From positions 22,760 through 86,759 of the forward strand of contig CAYYSU010000004.1 of NCBI GenBank assembly GCA_964474455.1: a stretch of DNA of 64,000 nucleotides, given 5' to 3'. Below are positions 44,054 to 54,157 of this stretch, piece by piece. A program made the translations under genes and the position numbers. Source of the DNA: BM520 sp964474455 (GTDB lineage: Bacteria; Bacteroidota; Bacteroidia; Bacteroidales; BM520). The number at the start of each line of letters is the position of its first letter. Position 1 is the first letter of the stretch. The notes under the pieces are model-generated. The model saw only the letters and a list, made by a program, of their open reading frames with translations, ran no database searches and was not told the DNA's origin.

Positions 44054-47000
44054 ATGAGTGCTTCAGGTAATAACCAAAACCAAAAAAAGCCTATACCGGT
44101 ATTTCCGGCGATTATTCTGCTGATATTTGCGGTAATAATGCTTTTGCTTCATCTTGGCATCAATCAAGAAGAAGTGGTAAAAAACACATATTACTTTATT
44201 TCACTTGCTCTGGGAATAACAGCTCTTGTATGGATCATTATTCTCGGCTCACATAATACTAACAAAAAAATTGTTAACAATGATGTGAAAAAAAAAATAG
44301 AGCACCCTGAGGTATTACAGGAGTTCGTTTCATGTTTTGAATACAATATTATAACCAAAAGTTTTATTATCTCCAGCGAACAATCTTTTTCTATCCCCGG
44401 AAAAAAGAAGGATGAATACCCACTACATGAATTTCTTGATCTTATTGAAGAAAAAGAGACCTTTAAGCAGTCTTTGAAAAAAATTATTTTAGAAAAAATC
44501 CCCTTCAGTCTGGAGTTTCAGGTCATTTCTGATGAAGATAAAGTGAAGATATTTTCGCTACAGGGAAGAGTGTTTCTAGATAATACAGGGGAGCCCGAGA
44601 CCGTGTCCGGATTGATACAGGACATTACAGTATTTAAGGATCCCCAAAGAAACCTGTTAGAGCATAAGAAGAGACTCGAGCGCACACAGCAGCTTGCACA
44701 AATTGCTTTTTTCGATTATAACTGGGCAAAGCAACAGGTTAATATGTCTTCTGAAATGAATAATATCCTCAACCTGCAGGACAACGTGCAGGATAATAAT
44801 TATTCTATTCGTGATAAAATATTCCCTGAAGACATAATGAAACTGAAACGGCATGCCTTCATGCCTGCCAATGGCAATCTTTTGCGAAAAGGAGAAGTGG
44901 AATTCAGAGCTGTTTCATCCAATGGCGAGCTAAAGTACATTTATGCACAATATGAACACTCTTATAATGAACTGGGGCACAGGATTTCAAGTAGTGGATG
45001 GTTGCAGGATGTGACATCACATCGCATTGATAAAATTGCTCTGGCAGAGAGTGAGGAGAAGTACAGAAATATGTTTGCTCTCGAGTCTGATGCCCTGTTT
45101 TTATGTGATAATGACACCGGTGAAATTCTTGAAACCAATGCTGCCGCAACTAAAATGTTCGGATACTCCCCATCAGAATTCCTGAATATTACAGTATTTC
45201 AGATGGTGCAGGATCCCGAAAATATCAAAGAGAATCTCAAAAGACATAATGCGCTATTCAATAATATATATCTGATCACAAAAACCAATGACACATTCCC
45301 TGCCATGATATCGCTGGCATATTTTATCTGGAAGGACAGAAATGTACACCTGGCGGCAATAAGGGATGTATCTAAAATAAGGAAAGCAGAGGAAGAACTT
45401 GAGTTAACAAAGTTTACACTCGATCATTCGGCTCTTATGGTTTATGTACTCAAAAAAGATGGTTCATTCCATTATATTAATGAGGCATTATTTCGAAATC
45501 TGGGGTATGAAAAACAGGAGCTTCTGAACCTGAAAATATATGATATTGAAGATCAACTTACCGAGGATGATTTTACCTCCAGATGGGAAAGATTGAAAAA
45601 GGAAAAAACAATTCATGTAACAAAAAATCATATAACAAAAGAGGGAGAGATTATTCCATGTGAAATGGCAACAAATTTCCTCTTTGCTTCGGGAGGGGAA
45701 TATAAAGTGGCCTTTGTACAGGATGTCAGAAAACGTAATGAACTGGAAGAACAGGTTCGTCACAGTGAAAAGATGAATGCTGTGGGTCAGCTCGCCGGAG
45801 GTATAGCTCATGACTTCAACAACCAGCTTATGGGAATCTCAGGGTATGCCAATATGCTTCGCGAAAGACTCAGTGATGCTCAGCTTATCAATTATGCAGA
45901 TAATATTATCAGAGCATCAGAGCGCTCTGCTGACCTGACAGGGAAACTACTCGCCTTTTCCCGGAAAGGAAAATATGTTACTGTCATAAATAATATTCAT
46001 GAGATTATCGGTGAATGTGTTATGCTCTTAAAACCCGGCCTGGGGAAGCAGATAGAGATCGTCGTAAAGCAACAGGCACAAAACCCGTTCTTCATGGGTG
46101 ATACTTCTTCCATTCAAAATGCAATCCTAAACATCGCCATCAATGCGAAAGACGCGATGGAGAGTGGTGGTATTATTACCATCTCCACCAGAAACATTGA
46201 AATTCCTACGGGGGAAGAAATGACAAACAACCCTCCTGCAGGGAAATACCTCTCTATTGAAATAGCCGACAATGGCATAGGAATTCAAAAGGAGCATCTG
46301 GAAAAAATCTTCGAGCCGTTCTTCAGTACTAAGGAGAAAGGACACGGCACCGGGCTGGGTCTGTCGGCAACGCTCGGAACCATTCAGGCGCATCATGGTA
46401 CTATAACGGTAAACAGTAGCCATGGTAGAGGAACTACATTCACAATATTACTGCCCTCCTGCCACAAGTATAAATCCGATACCCGTTCATCACATTACGA
46501 CACCGTTTATGGGGAGGGTATTATTATGCTTGTGGATGATGAAGAGATAGTACGTGAAGTTACTTCATTGATGATCAAAGACCTGGGATACAGAGTTGTG
46601 GAGTTTGATAATGGGAAAGATTGTATCTCTTATTATAAAGAAAACGGCAAAGAGGTAGCAGCTGTTATTTTAGATATTATGATGCCCGACATGACAGGAT
46701 ATGAAGTATTCAGAGAATTAAAAGCCCATAATAAAGAGGTAAAAGTATTATTGTTTTCAGGGTTTAGTCCAAACAACGAAGTACAGAAGGCTATGGAGCA
46801 GGGCGCAGCAGGATATCTCCATAAACCGGCAAGAAAAGATACCCTTTCACAACAGCTGGCAAAAATCGCAGGAAAAACAAATTACTATAACCGACAAACA
46901 TCGATCGCAGAAGAAGAGAATTTCTCAACAATAGAAGGACTGAACTTTGAGCTTGCACTACAACGCGTAGAAGGTGATGTCACCATCCTAATACAGGTAA

Positions 47001-47542
47001 TAGAAAATGTTATTAGTAAATATGGTAATATCGCTGACAGGCTGGAGCAGCAAGCTGAAACAAGTGATAAAGAAGGTTTGTACCTGAATATACACAGTCT
47101 TAAATCAATACTTGGAACCATCGGAGCTGTAGAACTTAGCAACAAGGCACAGCAGTTGGAGGATATTCTTGAAAAAGGAAACTCTGATACTATTCATAAA
47201 AACAAACTATTTAACGATTTTATTTGCGAATTCACAGAGTTGCTTCATCTGCTAAAAGAGAGGAAAGAAAAGAATAAAAACCAGGATACGGCACACAGCT
47301 CCGGCATTATCATAAGAAAACCTGAAAACATAAAAGGATCATTGGAAATAATCATTAACCTAATTCAACAATTCAGCCCTTCTCAAATCGATGAAATCAA
47401 CGAACTTTGCCGTCAGGTTTCATGGCCGCAGAATCTGAAGCCATCCGTTAGCGAGATGCTTGAACATCTTGATGACTTCGACTTTGAGAAGGCCGGGAAT
47501 ATCTGCAAAAAAATAAATACTGAAATAAACAAAGACATATGA
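44054..47542 (+). CDS. Hybrid histidine kinase: TM, PAS repeats, kinase, receiver, Hpt
   Basis: A 1162-residue hybrid sensor. Two membrane helices (about 14-34 and 48-66) precede four PAS-type segments (for example MFALESDALFLCDNDTGEIL; HSALMVYVLKKDGSFHYINE). The dimerisation/phospho-acceptor helix has His586 in GGIAHDFNNQLM, followed by an ATP-binding domain (NIAINAKDAME, ADNGIGIQ, GTGLGLSA). A receiver domain has Asp874 (LDIMMPDMTGYE), and an Hpt domain has His1014 (NIHSLKSILG). All relay residues are present. The frame is open further upstream, but the lspA terminator lies there, so I start at the ATG at 44054. The receiver-PAS gene overlaps its stop by four bases. Confidence 0.9.
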   Translation: MSASGNNQNQKKPIPVFPAIILLIFAVIMLLLHLGINQEEVVKNTYYFISLALGITALVWIIILGSHNTNKKIVNNDVKKKIEHPEVLQEFVSCFEYNIITKSFIISSEQSFSIPGKKKDEYPLHEFLDLIEEKETFKQSLKKIILEKIPFSLEFQVISDEDKVKIFSLQGRVFLDNTGEPETVSGLIQDITVFKDPQRNLLEHKKRLERTQQLAQIAFFDYNWAKQQVNMSSEMNNILNLQDNVQDNNYSIRDKIFPEDIMKLKRHAFMPANGNLLRKGEVEFRAVSSNGELKYIYAQYEHSYNELGHRISSSGWLQDVTSHRIDKIALAESEEKYRNMFALESDALFLCDNDTGEILETNAAATKMFGYSPSEFLNITVFQMVQDPENIKENLKRHNALFNNIYLITKTNDTFPAMISLAYFIWKDRNVHLAAIRDVSKIRKAEEELELTKFTLDHSALMVYVLKKDGSFHYINEALFRNLGYEKQELLNLKIYDIEDQLTEDDFTSRWERLKKEKTIHVTKNHITKEGEIIPCEMATNFLFASGGEYKVAFVQDVRKRNELEEQVRHSEKMNAVGQLAGGIAHDFNNQLMGISGYANMLRERLSDAQLINYADNIIRASERSADLTGKLLAFSRKGKYVTVINNIHEIIGECVMLLKPGLGKQIEIVVKQQAQNPFFMGDTSSIQNAILNIAINAKDAMESGGIITISTRNIEIPTGEEMTNNPPAGKYLSIEIADNGIGIQKEHLEKIFEPFFSTKEKGHGTGLGLSATLGTIQAHHGTITVNSSHGRGTTFTILLPSCHKYKSDTRSSHYDTVYGEGIIMLVDDEEIVREVTSLMIKDLGYRVVEFDNGKDCISYYKENGKEVAAVILDIMMPDMTGYEVFRELKAHNKEVKVLLFSGFSPNNEVQKAMEQGAAGYLHKPARKDTLSQQLAKIAGKTNYYNRQTSIAEEENFSTIEGLNFELALQRVEGDVTILIQVIENVISKYGNIADRLEQQAETSDKEGLYLNIHSLKSILGTIGAVELSNKAQQLEDILEKGNSDTIHKNKLFNDFICEFTELLHLLKERKEKNKNQDTAHSSGIIIRKPENIKGSLEIIINLIQQFSPSQIDEINELCRQVSWPQNLKPSVSEMLEHLDDFDFEKAGNICKKINTEINKDI

Positions 47543-48291
47543 AACCAAAACCATATACACTATTAATCGTTGATGACAACCGCTCCAACATTGAACTGTT
47601 ATTCCATTCGCTTAACACGCAATACAATATACAAGTTGCAAAAAATGGAACCACAGCTGTAAAGGTAGCAACAGAGAAGAAGCCAGATCTTATTCTGCTT
47701 GATATTGCAATGCCCGGAATGGATGGTTTTGATGTAATAAAAAAACTTAAAACCAATGCTATAACAGCCTCTATACCAGTAATTTTCGTTACCGGAAAAT
47801 CAAACTATGAACATCGCATCCGCGGGTATCAGCTGGGCGCGGTGGATTATATCGCTAAGCCTTTCGAACTCATGGAGGTAAAATCAAGAATTAAGGCACA
47901 ACTTCAGCTACATGACAACGCAAGGGATATGATGCTTATGAATCAAATTCTGCGCTATCTCTCGATATTTTACTGGCGCTACAACCACACAAAAAAAACT
48001 ATCTCCACTTGCGGCTCTTTGGAAGAATGTATTGACATTGAAGTGTCGGATAGTAATATCTTCTCATCATCATTTCAGGCTGTTCTTTCAGATCACGATC
48101 GTGCCAAAAGGGAAAAAACTATCAAACATTTTATGCAGGACCCCCATGATTATATTATAAAATATCGCTTGTCACAACCTGAAGGAACTATGTTGCTGGA
48201 GAAGGGTTTTGTGTCTAACACAGAACCACATATTTCGTTTGGGTTTATTGCCAATATCACCAAAGGTTTTGATACTCCTGAGGCATATTAA
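47539..48291 (+). CDS. Response regulator, receiver plus PAS-like domain
   Basis: A 250-residue receiver protein coupled by a four-base overlap to the hybrid kinase and probably the end of its phosphorelay. REC spans residues 5-122 with acidic pair Asp12/Asp13, phospho-acceptor Asp55 in LLDIAMPGMDG and Lys in YIAKPFE. Residues about 130-245 look like a degenerate PAS_3 fold (FYWRYNHTKKTISTCG, DHDRAKREK, a final ANITKG). No DNA-binding or enzymatic domain is present, so output must go through another protein. The 3' end overlaps the convergent gene by four bases. Confidence 0.85.
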   Translation: MKPKPYTLLIVDDNRSNIELLFHSLNTQYNIQVAKNGTTAVKVATEKKPDLILLDIAMPGMDGFDVIKKLKTNAITASIPVIFVTGKSNYEHRIRGYQLGAVDYIAKPFELMEVKSRIKAQLQLHDNARDMMLMNQILRYLSIFYWRYNHTKKTISTCGSLEECIDIEVSDSNIFSSSFQAVLSDHDRAKREKTIKHFMQDPHDYIIKYRLSQPEGTMLLEKGFVSNTEPHISFGFIANITKGFDTPEAY

Positions 48292-49262
48292 TTCCCAAAA
48301 CCGACAGAGATGGAGTGTTTCAATTGTAATGAATTATCTATCAAAGGGTTGTATTTCATTACATTTTCGATTTTTGTTTTAACTCTTTTTCCTGATAGCA
48401 GAAGGATTGAATTCCGCATTTCAAAATCAGCCTGATTCCAAAAATTATTGTAAGAGGCGTATGGTTTACGTACATTAAAATTACCGGTATTACTCCATTT
48501 GACGTACTTACTCAGATTACATCCCACCTCATATCTAATGCTTATTCCGTGTGAAGTGGAAAAATACTCACCGTACTCTACACCATAAATAATCTCACGC
48601 CCGGAGATCTTATATATATGTTGATTAATAAAAAAATCAGCCCGTCCACCACATACACCCATTTCCAGCTTCCCCTTAAAACTGTTTTTCAAGGAGTAAT
48701 TATAACCATAGCTCAAATAAACAGAAGCAGGAGAGAAAAAAGAGGAGGTCATAACAGAAGTTCTAACGCCGGAGGTGTCGTTTTCTTTAATAACATACCC
48801 CGGCAGAAACTGGGTTTCTGTTCTGCCAGTAAGCGACAGAGACATCGGCCCTGAGCCAAACATAAACCCTATGTTGAGCAGGAAATTATCGTTGCTTTTA
48901 TCCATAAAAAACGGTGTTGTTATGAGTGATCCCAGCTCATATCTGGTTCTTGATTCAAAAGATGCGGTGCTGATCTTTTTTCTATATTGGGCTGATATCT
49001 CACCAAGAGCAAGAAGATGGCTCTTTAAGGATGGTGACTCCTGCCAATTCTGAAGATGCATCCCTCCCAGGGTAAAACTCCAATCTGCAATAGGTGAGGA
49101 TGACTTTATAATAATAGAATCTGAAGAATTACAAAGGGTGATACCCTCCATATTTTCAACACTATATACCAAACAAAATTTTATGGGTTTACGCCCATAA
49201 TCCAAGTCGGAAATAGCAAAAAAACAGATCATAATGATCCCAAAAGGTATCCTTCCCCACAT
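48288..49262 (-). CDS. Exported protein, possibly DUF3078-like outer-membrane barrel
   Basis: A 324-residue protein with a short hydrophobic N terminus (FGIIMICFFAIS) and many amphipathic strands. The WSFTLGGMHLQNWQ block followed by long alternating segments and the ending LKHSISVGFGN resemble the DUF3078 outer-membrane family, but I am not certain. It follows the lipoprotein gene at 49291 by 28 bases and overlaps the receiver-PAS gene by four bases tail to tail. Confidence 0.5.
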   Translation of the reverse strand: MWGRIPFGIIMICFFAISDLDYGRKPIKFCLVYSVENMEGITLCNSSDSIIIKSSSPIADWSFTLGGMHLQNWQESPSLKSHLLALGEISAQYRKKISTASFESRTRYELGSLITTPFFMDKSNDNFLLNIGFMFGSGPMSLSLTGRTETQFLPGYVIKENDTSGVRTSVMTSSFFSPASVYLSYGYNYSLKNSFKGKLEMGVCGGRADFFINQHIYKISGREIIYGVEYGEYFSTSHGISIRYEVGCNLSKYVKWSNTGNFNVRKPYASYNNFWNQADFEMRNSILLLSGKRVKTKIENVMKYNPLIDNSLQLKHSISVGFGN

Positions 49263-49290
49263 CCCATACTGCTCCTACCCTATTTAATAG

Positions 49291-49914
49291 TTATTCATTA
49301 AGAAATCGCTTATACGCTTTATTGCTTTCAAAAACGGCGCTGTTTCCATCAAGGCAAACAGGAATTATCGCCACTTCTTTATATGGATTAGCAAGCGCTG
49401 AGTCGATCTCAAATTTTATACAATTCATAAAATAATTAATCATGTCGGTAAAGAAGAAAACAAACATGGCATAATCATACATCTTCCCCAGCTCTGCGGG
49501 GTCAAAGGCCATCTCCGGAGCAAACTCAAGCTTCTCCAGCAGATCGTCAATTGATTCATTTTCATATACCTGCATCTCGAGTGTGTCACTGCCCAAAGCC
49601 TTAACAAATTTCGAGGCTGACCCCGGACATATCCAGGTGGAATCGTATGTTATCTTCTGTCCCTGGGCATTGTAAAACTCCTCACTAGGAAAAACCCTGT
49701 AAGAATACAACTCACTCCATGCATTTTTACTATTGGCATAGGCAAAGAAATCCGGTTCATATCCGACCTTCTTCTTAAAACAATCAAGGCTCTCTTCCGT
49801 GTTCCGATATTTTGGAAGAACTCCAACGCCACGAGCAAATGAATTGAATATCTGGTTGCAGGAGTTGAAAAGGATCATAACCAGAATAAACAGTGAGATA
49901 ATAATTCGTTTCAT
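49291..49914 (-). CDS. Lipoprotein of unknown function
   Basis: A 207-residue lipoprotein (lipobox LFNSC, Cys19). The mature protein has no motif I recognise; it contains a Cys-poor, aromatic-rich stretch (YDYAMFVFFFTDMINYFMNC) that could be a membrane or buried helix. It lies between two other exported unknowns and may share an operon with the DUF3078-like gene. Confidence 0.7.
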   Translation of the reverse strand: MKRIIISLFILVMILFNSCNQIFNSFARGVGVLPKYRNTEESLDCFKKKVGYEPDFFAYANSKNAWSELYSYRVFPSEEFYNAQGQKITYDSTWICPGSASKFVKALGSDTLEMQVYENESIDDLLEKLEFAPEMAFDPAELGKMYDYAMFVFFFTDMINYFMNCIKFEIDSALANPYKEVAIIPVCLDGNSAVFESNKAYKRFLNE

Positions 49915-49931
49915 AGCTATATATTTAAGTT

Positions 49932-49958
49932 AAAAACGGGTAGGGAGTATCCCTACCC
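49932..49958 (-). terminator. Terminator after the 49972 gene
   Basis: On the minus strand GGGTAGGGA pairs with TCCCTACCC (arms 49950-49958 and 49938-49946) around a three-base loop, followed by GTTTTTAA. Confidence 0.85.
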
Positions 49959-49971
49959 TTTAATAATCAAT

Positions 49972-50502
49972 CTACTGCAACGGAAACATAATAAAATACG
50001 CACCATCCTGATTAACAAGACTGTAGGTGCCGGCTTGATAGGTAATGGGATCCATGCCCATTTTCTTCCACACCTCATCAGGCAGATAAATATCCTTGGG
50101 TAAATAGATCGAACGCTTGTTCTTGAATCTGTAAACCTCGTTACCATCTTCGTAATCATTCACAGCGTTATGATCCACTTTTACAGCCACATACCGGCCA
50201 TCATTTGTGGGACCTATCTCACCCGGCATTGCTTCACCTAAGGTATTATCAGAAGAACCACCAATACCGAGTAAAATTCTAATACAAAAACCATCTCCTA
50301 GCAAGCAATCTTGATCAAAATCCCTTAGATTAAAAATAATGCGCACACGCCATTTTAATCGCAATTTTGGCCAGCTTAGTTCATCCTGCGTCACACAGGT
50401 TGCTTCATCCTGTTGCGTGTACACATCACTCTGGTTTGCATACACATTTGCACTTCCTATTACCATTGCGGTAAGTAATAAAACCGTTAAAATCTTTTTC
50501 AT
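49972..50502 (-). CDS. Small exported protein of unknown function
   Basis: A 176-residue protein with a clear signal peptide (LTVLLLTAMVIGSANVYA). The mature part is Cys-containing (QDCLLGDGFCIR) and ends DGAYFIMFPLQ; no family is recognised. It carries its own terminator and a 214-base gene-free stretch upstream with no recognised promoter. Confidence 0.7.
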   Translation of the reverse strand: MKKILTVLLLTAMVIGSANVYANQSDVYTQQDEATCVTQDELSWPKLRLKWRVRIIFNLRDFDQDCLLGDGFCIRILLGIGGSSDNTLGEAMPGEIGPTNDGRYVAVKVDHNAVNDYEDGNEVYRFKNKRSIYLPKDIYLPDEVWKKMGMDPITYQAGTYSLVNQDGAYFIMFPLQ

Positions 50503-50716
50503 ATCTCCAACACTAAAATCAAGCTTACTCTTTTCAGGATTTTCAGCCTCCTCCTATTTTGGTTTCATAACACCGAGCCCGGTTGTTTAATTCTTAATAC
50601 CAAAACAGCAAAAAAGTAACCCATGGTCAGGAAACTATTTTTCTAAAAAATTCACTAGCATTATCTATGTTGTTGGTTAACAGAAATATAACTCACAAAA
50701 AAACAAGATGATATTA

Positions 50717-52657
50717 CTATCGTACAATGACTTTTTCAATAAATACGACACTATTCTCATGGGAGACGGAGACAATATATGTTCCGGGATGATCAATATT
50801 CATACGTAGAATATCACCTGTCCATTCATCGGCACAGATCTCCATGCCTTCCAAACTATAAACTGCTGTATTAAGAATATTATGGGTTTTATCTCTTCCG
50901 ATAACAATAGCACCATGAACAGCGGGGTTATTAAAAACTCTGAACAGTGTGTTACTACTCTCTTTTATTTCAAGATCATCAAAAACGCTAAATAACACGG
51001 GAAGTCTGGTCTTTTCTCCGGATGTCATGGTAACGATATTATTAACATATTCACCCTCCTGTAACTGATCAGCATCGAACCAGCACTCTATTTCTATCTG
51101 CTGACCAGCCGGAATAGTATCCATGGGAACATTTATATTCATCCAGTTGGCATTACTCTCCACAGAAACCTCAACGGGTGCCGAGAAATCACTGTTGTTG
51201 GTAAGGAATACTGTGCGTACAGCTCGTTCACCCGGCGCCACACATACCACCAGAGTATCCAAATCAAAAGACAGCTCAGCGGCGGGCGGTGGCGCAAGAA
51301 TATACTCCACTGCTTTGTGCAGGTTCAAGCGCCCGCCTGTCGTCGTCACCTCACGGAGCGTCTCCAATGTATCCGTGGTGAGAAGAATTGCATCACGAAA
51401 AATACGGCATATCTCCTCCGGGTCATTAAGATATCGTGAAATCAGATCCTCGTCGGCAGCGGCAAACAGCAGAGCTACAGAAGCCGTAATATGCGGGCAC
51501 GCCATGGATGTTCCGGACTTAAAGCCATAGCTGTTGCCCTGGCGTGTGTTATATATGGCTGTTCCTGGGGCACCAAGGTCAATGGTTGTTGCTCCGTAAC
51601 CCGCCGATATATGCTTCTGATCATCCTTGGTAGTGTTGGTAACAGTAATAAGGTATGGCGAATCACAGGCGGTAGGCATATCATTAACCTCATCAATATT
51701 GTAGTTAGCATTTGCCGTGGCACCGGCACTAAGGATACCACAAGCGCCCAAAGAGTCATACATGGCACACCACAGCGGAAAATCATCGGGATCACCACTG
51801 TTAATACCCCATGAAAGATTCGTAGATACAATGAAAGCTCCCTTGGCACCATTGGTTTCATCATACAGTTTACGCATGGTAAGAACATAATCGTAGCACT
51901 CCAGGATTGTAGCTTCCACCTGCTCGGTACCGCTAATGGGAAGTATTCTGCCGCCCCAGGTAACGCCACTAACTCCGATACCGTTATTTCCAATGGCTCC
52001 GGCTATTCCCGCCACATGAGTACCATGATCTTTGTTACGAACATTTCCATCGTGATCATATGCATTCCAACCATGAAAATCATCTATGAAGCCGTTGTTA
52101 TCATCATCAATACCATTATCGGGAATCTCATAATAATTCTTAAAGAAATTAATATCATCATGATTGAGATAGAAACCATCATCGATAATGGCCATTACAA
52201 TGGTATCGCCAAAAACGGTCTCTCCTCCAGTGGAGTAGTCCCAGGCTTCGGGTGCATCAATATCCGCATCCGGCACTCCGCCATACATTCCCGTATTATG
52301 CAGGTTCCATTGATCCGGGAAGTAGAGATCATCAGGAAGGGTCTCTCTAAGCTCCAGTTTCCTGTTTGGCTGAGCTACAGTGATACGCTTTTCCTGCGTT
52401 AATAATGAAGAAATAGTTGCTTCCGAGATGGTGTTGCTGTCGAAACGACACAACCAAATATTAAGATTTTTCGATACACAATGCACGAATTTCAACCCCA
52501 TGGGAGAGTATAGGGATTCTGTATTACCCATAACATCAGAAGATCTCATTTCGCCATTATTTATCTGAACCAAAACCTCTCCGGGCACAGTTATTTGTTG
52601 TGCTAATGCGATCTTAATACACCCCAGGATGATAAGAAGTATTATCGATGATCTCAT
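50717..52657 (-). CDS. Secreted subtilase (S8) with degenerate oxyanion site
   Basis: A 646-residue exported subtilase. Start chosen at the ATG giving a proper signal peptide (LLIILGCIKIALA, then Gln20); an upstream Met would add 31 hydrophobic residues inside the divergent gene's leader. The triad is Asp159 in VMAIIDDGF, His211 in DHGTHVAG, Ser384 in SGTSMACPH. The oxyanion Asn that normally follows AG (as AGN) is Ala in SAGATANANYN, so activity may be altered or the subfamily may use another residue. The last about 80 residues contain an ending like T9SS cargo (GTYIVSVSHENSVVFIEKVI). It is probably surface-exposed. Confidence 0.88.
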   Translation of the reverse strand: MRSSIILLIILGCIKIALAQQITVPGEVLVQINNGEMRSSDVMGNTESLYSPMGLKFVHCVSKNLNIWLCRFDSNTISEATISSLLTQEKRITVAQPNRKLELRETLPDDLYFPDQWNLHNTGMYGGVPDADIDAPEAWDYSTGGETVFGDTIVMAIIDDGFYLNHDDINFFKNYYEIPDNGIDDDNNGFIDDFHGWNAYDHDGNVRNKDHGTHVAGIAGAIGNNGIGVSGVTWGGRILPISGTEQVEATILECYDYVLTMRKLYDETNGAKGAFIVSTNLSWGINSGDPDDFPLWCAMYDSLGACGILSAGATANANYNIDEVNDMPTACDSPYLITVTNTTKDDQKHISAGYGATTIDLGAPGTAIYNTRQGNSYGFKSGTSMACPHITASVALLFAAADEDLISRYLNDPEEICRIFRDAILLTTDTLETLREVTTTGGRLNLHKAVEYILAPPPAAELSFDLDTLVVCVAPGERAVRTVFLTNNSDFSAPVEVSVESNANWMNINVPMDTIPAGQQIEIECWFDADQLQEGEYVNNIVTMTSGEKTRLPVLFSVFDDLEIKESSNTLFRVFNNPAVHGAIVIGRDKTHNILNTAVYSLEGMEICADEWTGDILRMNIDHPGTYIVSVSHENSVVFIEKVIVR

Positions 52658-52768
52658 AATTAAGGCATTTACAGAATAATGACACCACAAGATAAGAAAA
52701 AAAATGAAAAAAGTGACTTTGAAAACCATTCTGTAATATTTGTGTTTCATTTTTATAATCTAATAATA

Positions 52769-53644
52769 ATGAAGAAAAGAGATCTTGCAGTTACAGAAGG
52801 TTGGCTATCCATAATAGCCAACACCCTACTTTTTGGTTTAAAATACTGGGCAGGAATCGTTAGTGGTTCAGTAGCTTTGATCGCTGATGCATGGCATACA
52901 TTAACGGATTCACTTAGTTCTGTTATTGTTCTTGTGTCGGCGAAAATCTCACGAAAGCCTGCCGACAAGAAGCATCCTTACGGGCACGGAAGAGCAGAGC
53001 TGGTGGCATCTATAGTTATTGGAGTGCTGCTGGTGGTAATAGGTCTGGAATTTATTCTTAAGGGCATTGAAAGATTGCAGACCCATGAGCAAGCCAGCTA
53101 CGGCATAATAGCGATTATTGTTACCGCTGTCTCCATACTGTTGAAAGAGGGTATGGCACAATATGCTCTCTATGCCGCAAGAAAATCCGGAAACAGTGCT
53201 GTTAAAGCCGACGCTTGGCATCATAGAACTGATGCTCTCTCTTCTGTTGTTATCCTGGTGGGTATTTTTCTTGGGAAATATTATTGGTGGATAGATGGTG
53301 TTCTCAGTATAATCGTAGCATTGCTAATTTTTTACGCTTCCTGGGAGATCCTTCACGAAGCAGTGAATAAAGTTATAGGCACAGAGCCGTCGGAGGAGTT
53401 GAAAAATGATATTCAGCAGCTGGCAGATAATATAGCAGGTTATAATATGCAGCTTCATCATATACATCTTCACGATTACGGTAACCATAAAGAGATGACG
53501 TGCCACATCTGTATGCCCGGAGAGTTGACGATCTTCGACAGCCACGAAAAAGCATCAAAAATAGAGAAAGCTGTTTTCAGGGAGTTCGGTATTGTGCTAA
53601 CCATTCATGTGGAGCCAATAGATACAGACTCCTGCCTGAAATAA
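52769..53644 (+). CDS. Cation diffusion facilitator (CDF) transporter
   Basis: A 291-residue zinc/iron/manganese efflux pump of the inner membrane, working as a dimer in exchange for protons. Six membrane helices are visible, with metal-site pairs in helices 2 and 5: the HTLTDSLSS region (about residue 42) and HHRTDALSSV (about 151). The cytoplasmic C-terminal domain is rich in His (QLHHIHLHDYGNHKE). The start at 52769 matches family length; an earlier Met would add 30 residues. Confidence 0.93.
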   Translation: MKKRDLAVTEGWLSIIANTLLFGLKYWAGIVSGSVALIADAWHTLTDSLSSVIVLVSAKISRKPADKKHPYGHGRAELVASIVIGVLLVVIGLEFILKGIERLQTHEQASYGIIAIIVTAVSILLKEGMAQYALYAARKSGNSAVKADAWHHRTDALSSVVILVGIFLGKYYWWIDGVLSIIVALLIFYASWEILHEAVNKVIGTEPSEELKNDIQQLADNIAGYNMQLHHIHLHDYGNHKEMTCHICMPGELTIFDSHEKASKIEKAVFREFGIVLTIHVEPIDTDSCLK

Positions 53645-53718
53645 TAATTCTGTGATTCCTACGGAAACTCAGTGTCCTTTAAAAATTATAGATAAAAATT
53701 ATAAGCTAAAACAAAATA

Positions 53719-54150
53719 TTACAAGCAGGCCTCAACCAGTTCTTTAACAATCATCTCATGATCAAAGGCCATGTTCGGTAGGTTTTGGATATGGAACCAC
53801 CTCGCATCGGCAGCATCGTCACCGGCAGTGGCTGTAAGTCTATTCTCATCAACAAGGGCAAAATACACCACTGTGATGGTACGATGCCTGGGGTCACGTT
53901 TTACCGCACTGTATGTTCTGAATTGTGTGAGTGTAACTCCGGATACTCCTGTCTCCTCCTCCAGCTCTCGCACTGCGGCGGTTTCGCAGGTCTCATCCAT
54001 ATCCACAAAACCTCCCGGCAGCGCCCACATCGCTTTATACGGCTCGTTGCCTCTCTCTATGAGCAGTATCTTTATTCCCATTTTAGTCTGTGAAAATAGT
54101 GCTGCGTCAACGGTTACGCAGGGGCGAGGATATTCATAAGTATATGACAT
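53719..54150 (-). CDS. NUDIX hydrolase
   Basis: A 143-residue NUDIX-fold pyrophosphatase. The Nudix box is intact (GGFVDMDETCETAAVRELEE, then TG), with the adjacent LTQFRTYSAVKRDPRHR typical of ADP-ribose-type enzymes, but the substrate is not certain. Last gene of a leftward operon, 7 bases after rsmI. Confidence 0.9.
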   Translation of the reverse strand: MSYTYEYPRPCVTVDAALFSQTKMGIKILLIERGNEPYKAMWALPGGFVDMDETCETAAVRELEEETGVSGVTLTQFRTYSAVKRDPRHRTITVVYFALVDENRLTATAGDDAADARWFHIQNLPNMAFDHEMIVKELVEACL

Positions 54151-54157
54151 TGTTCTA

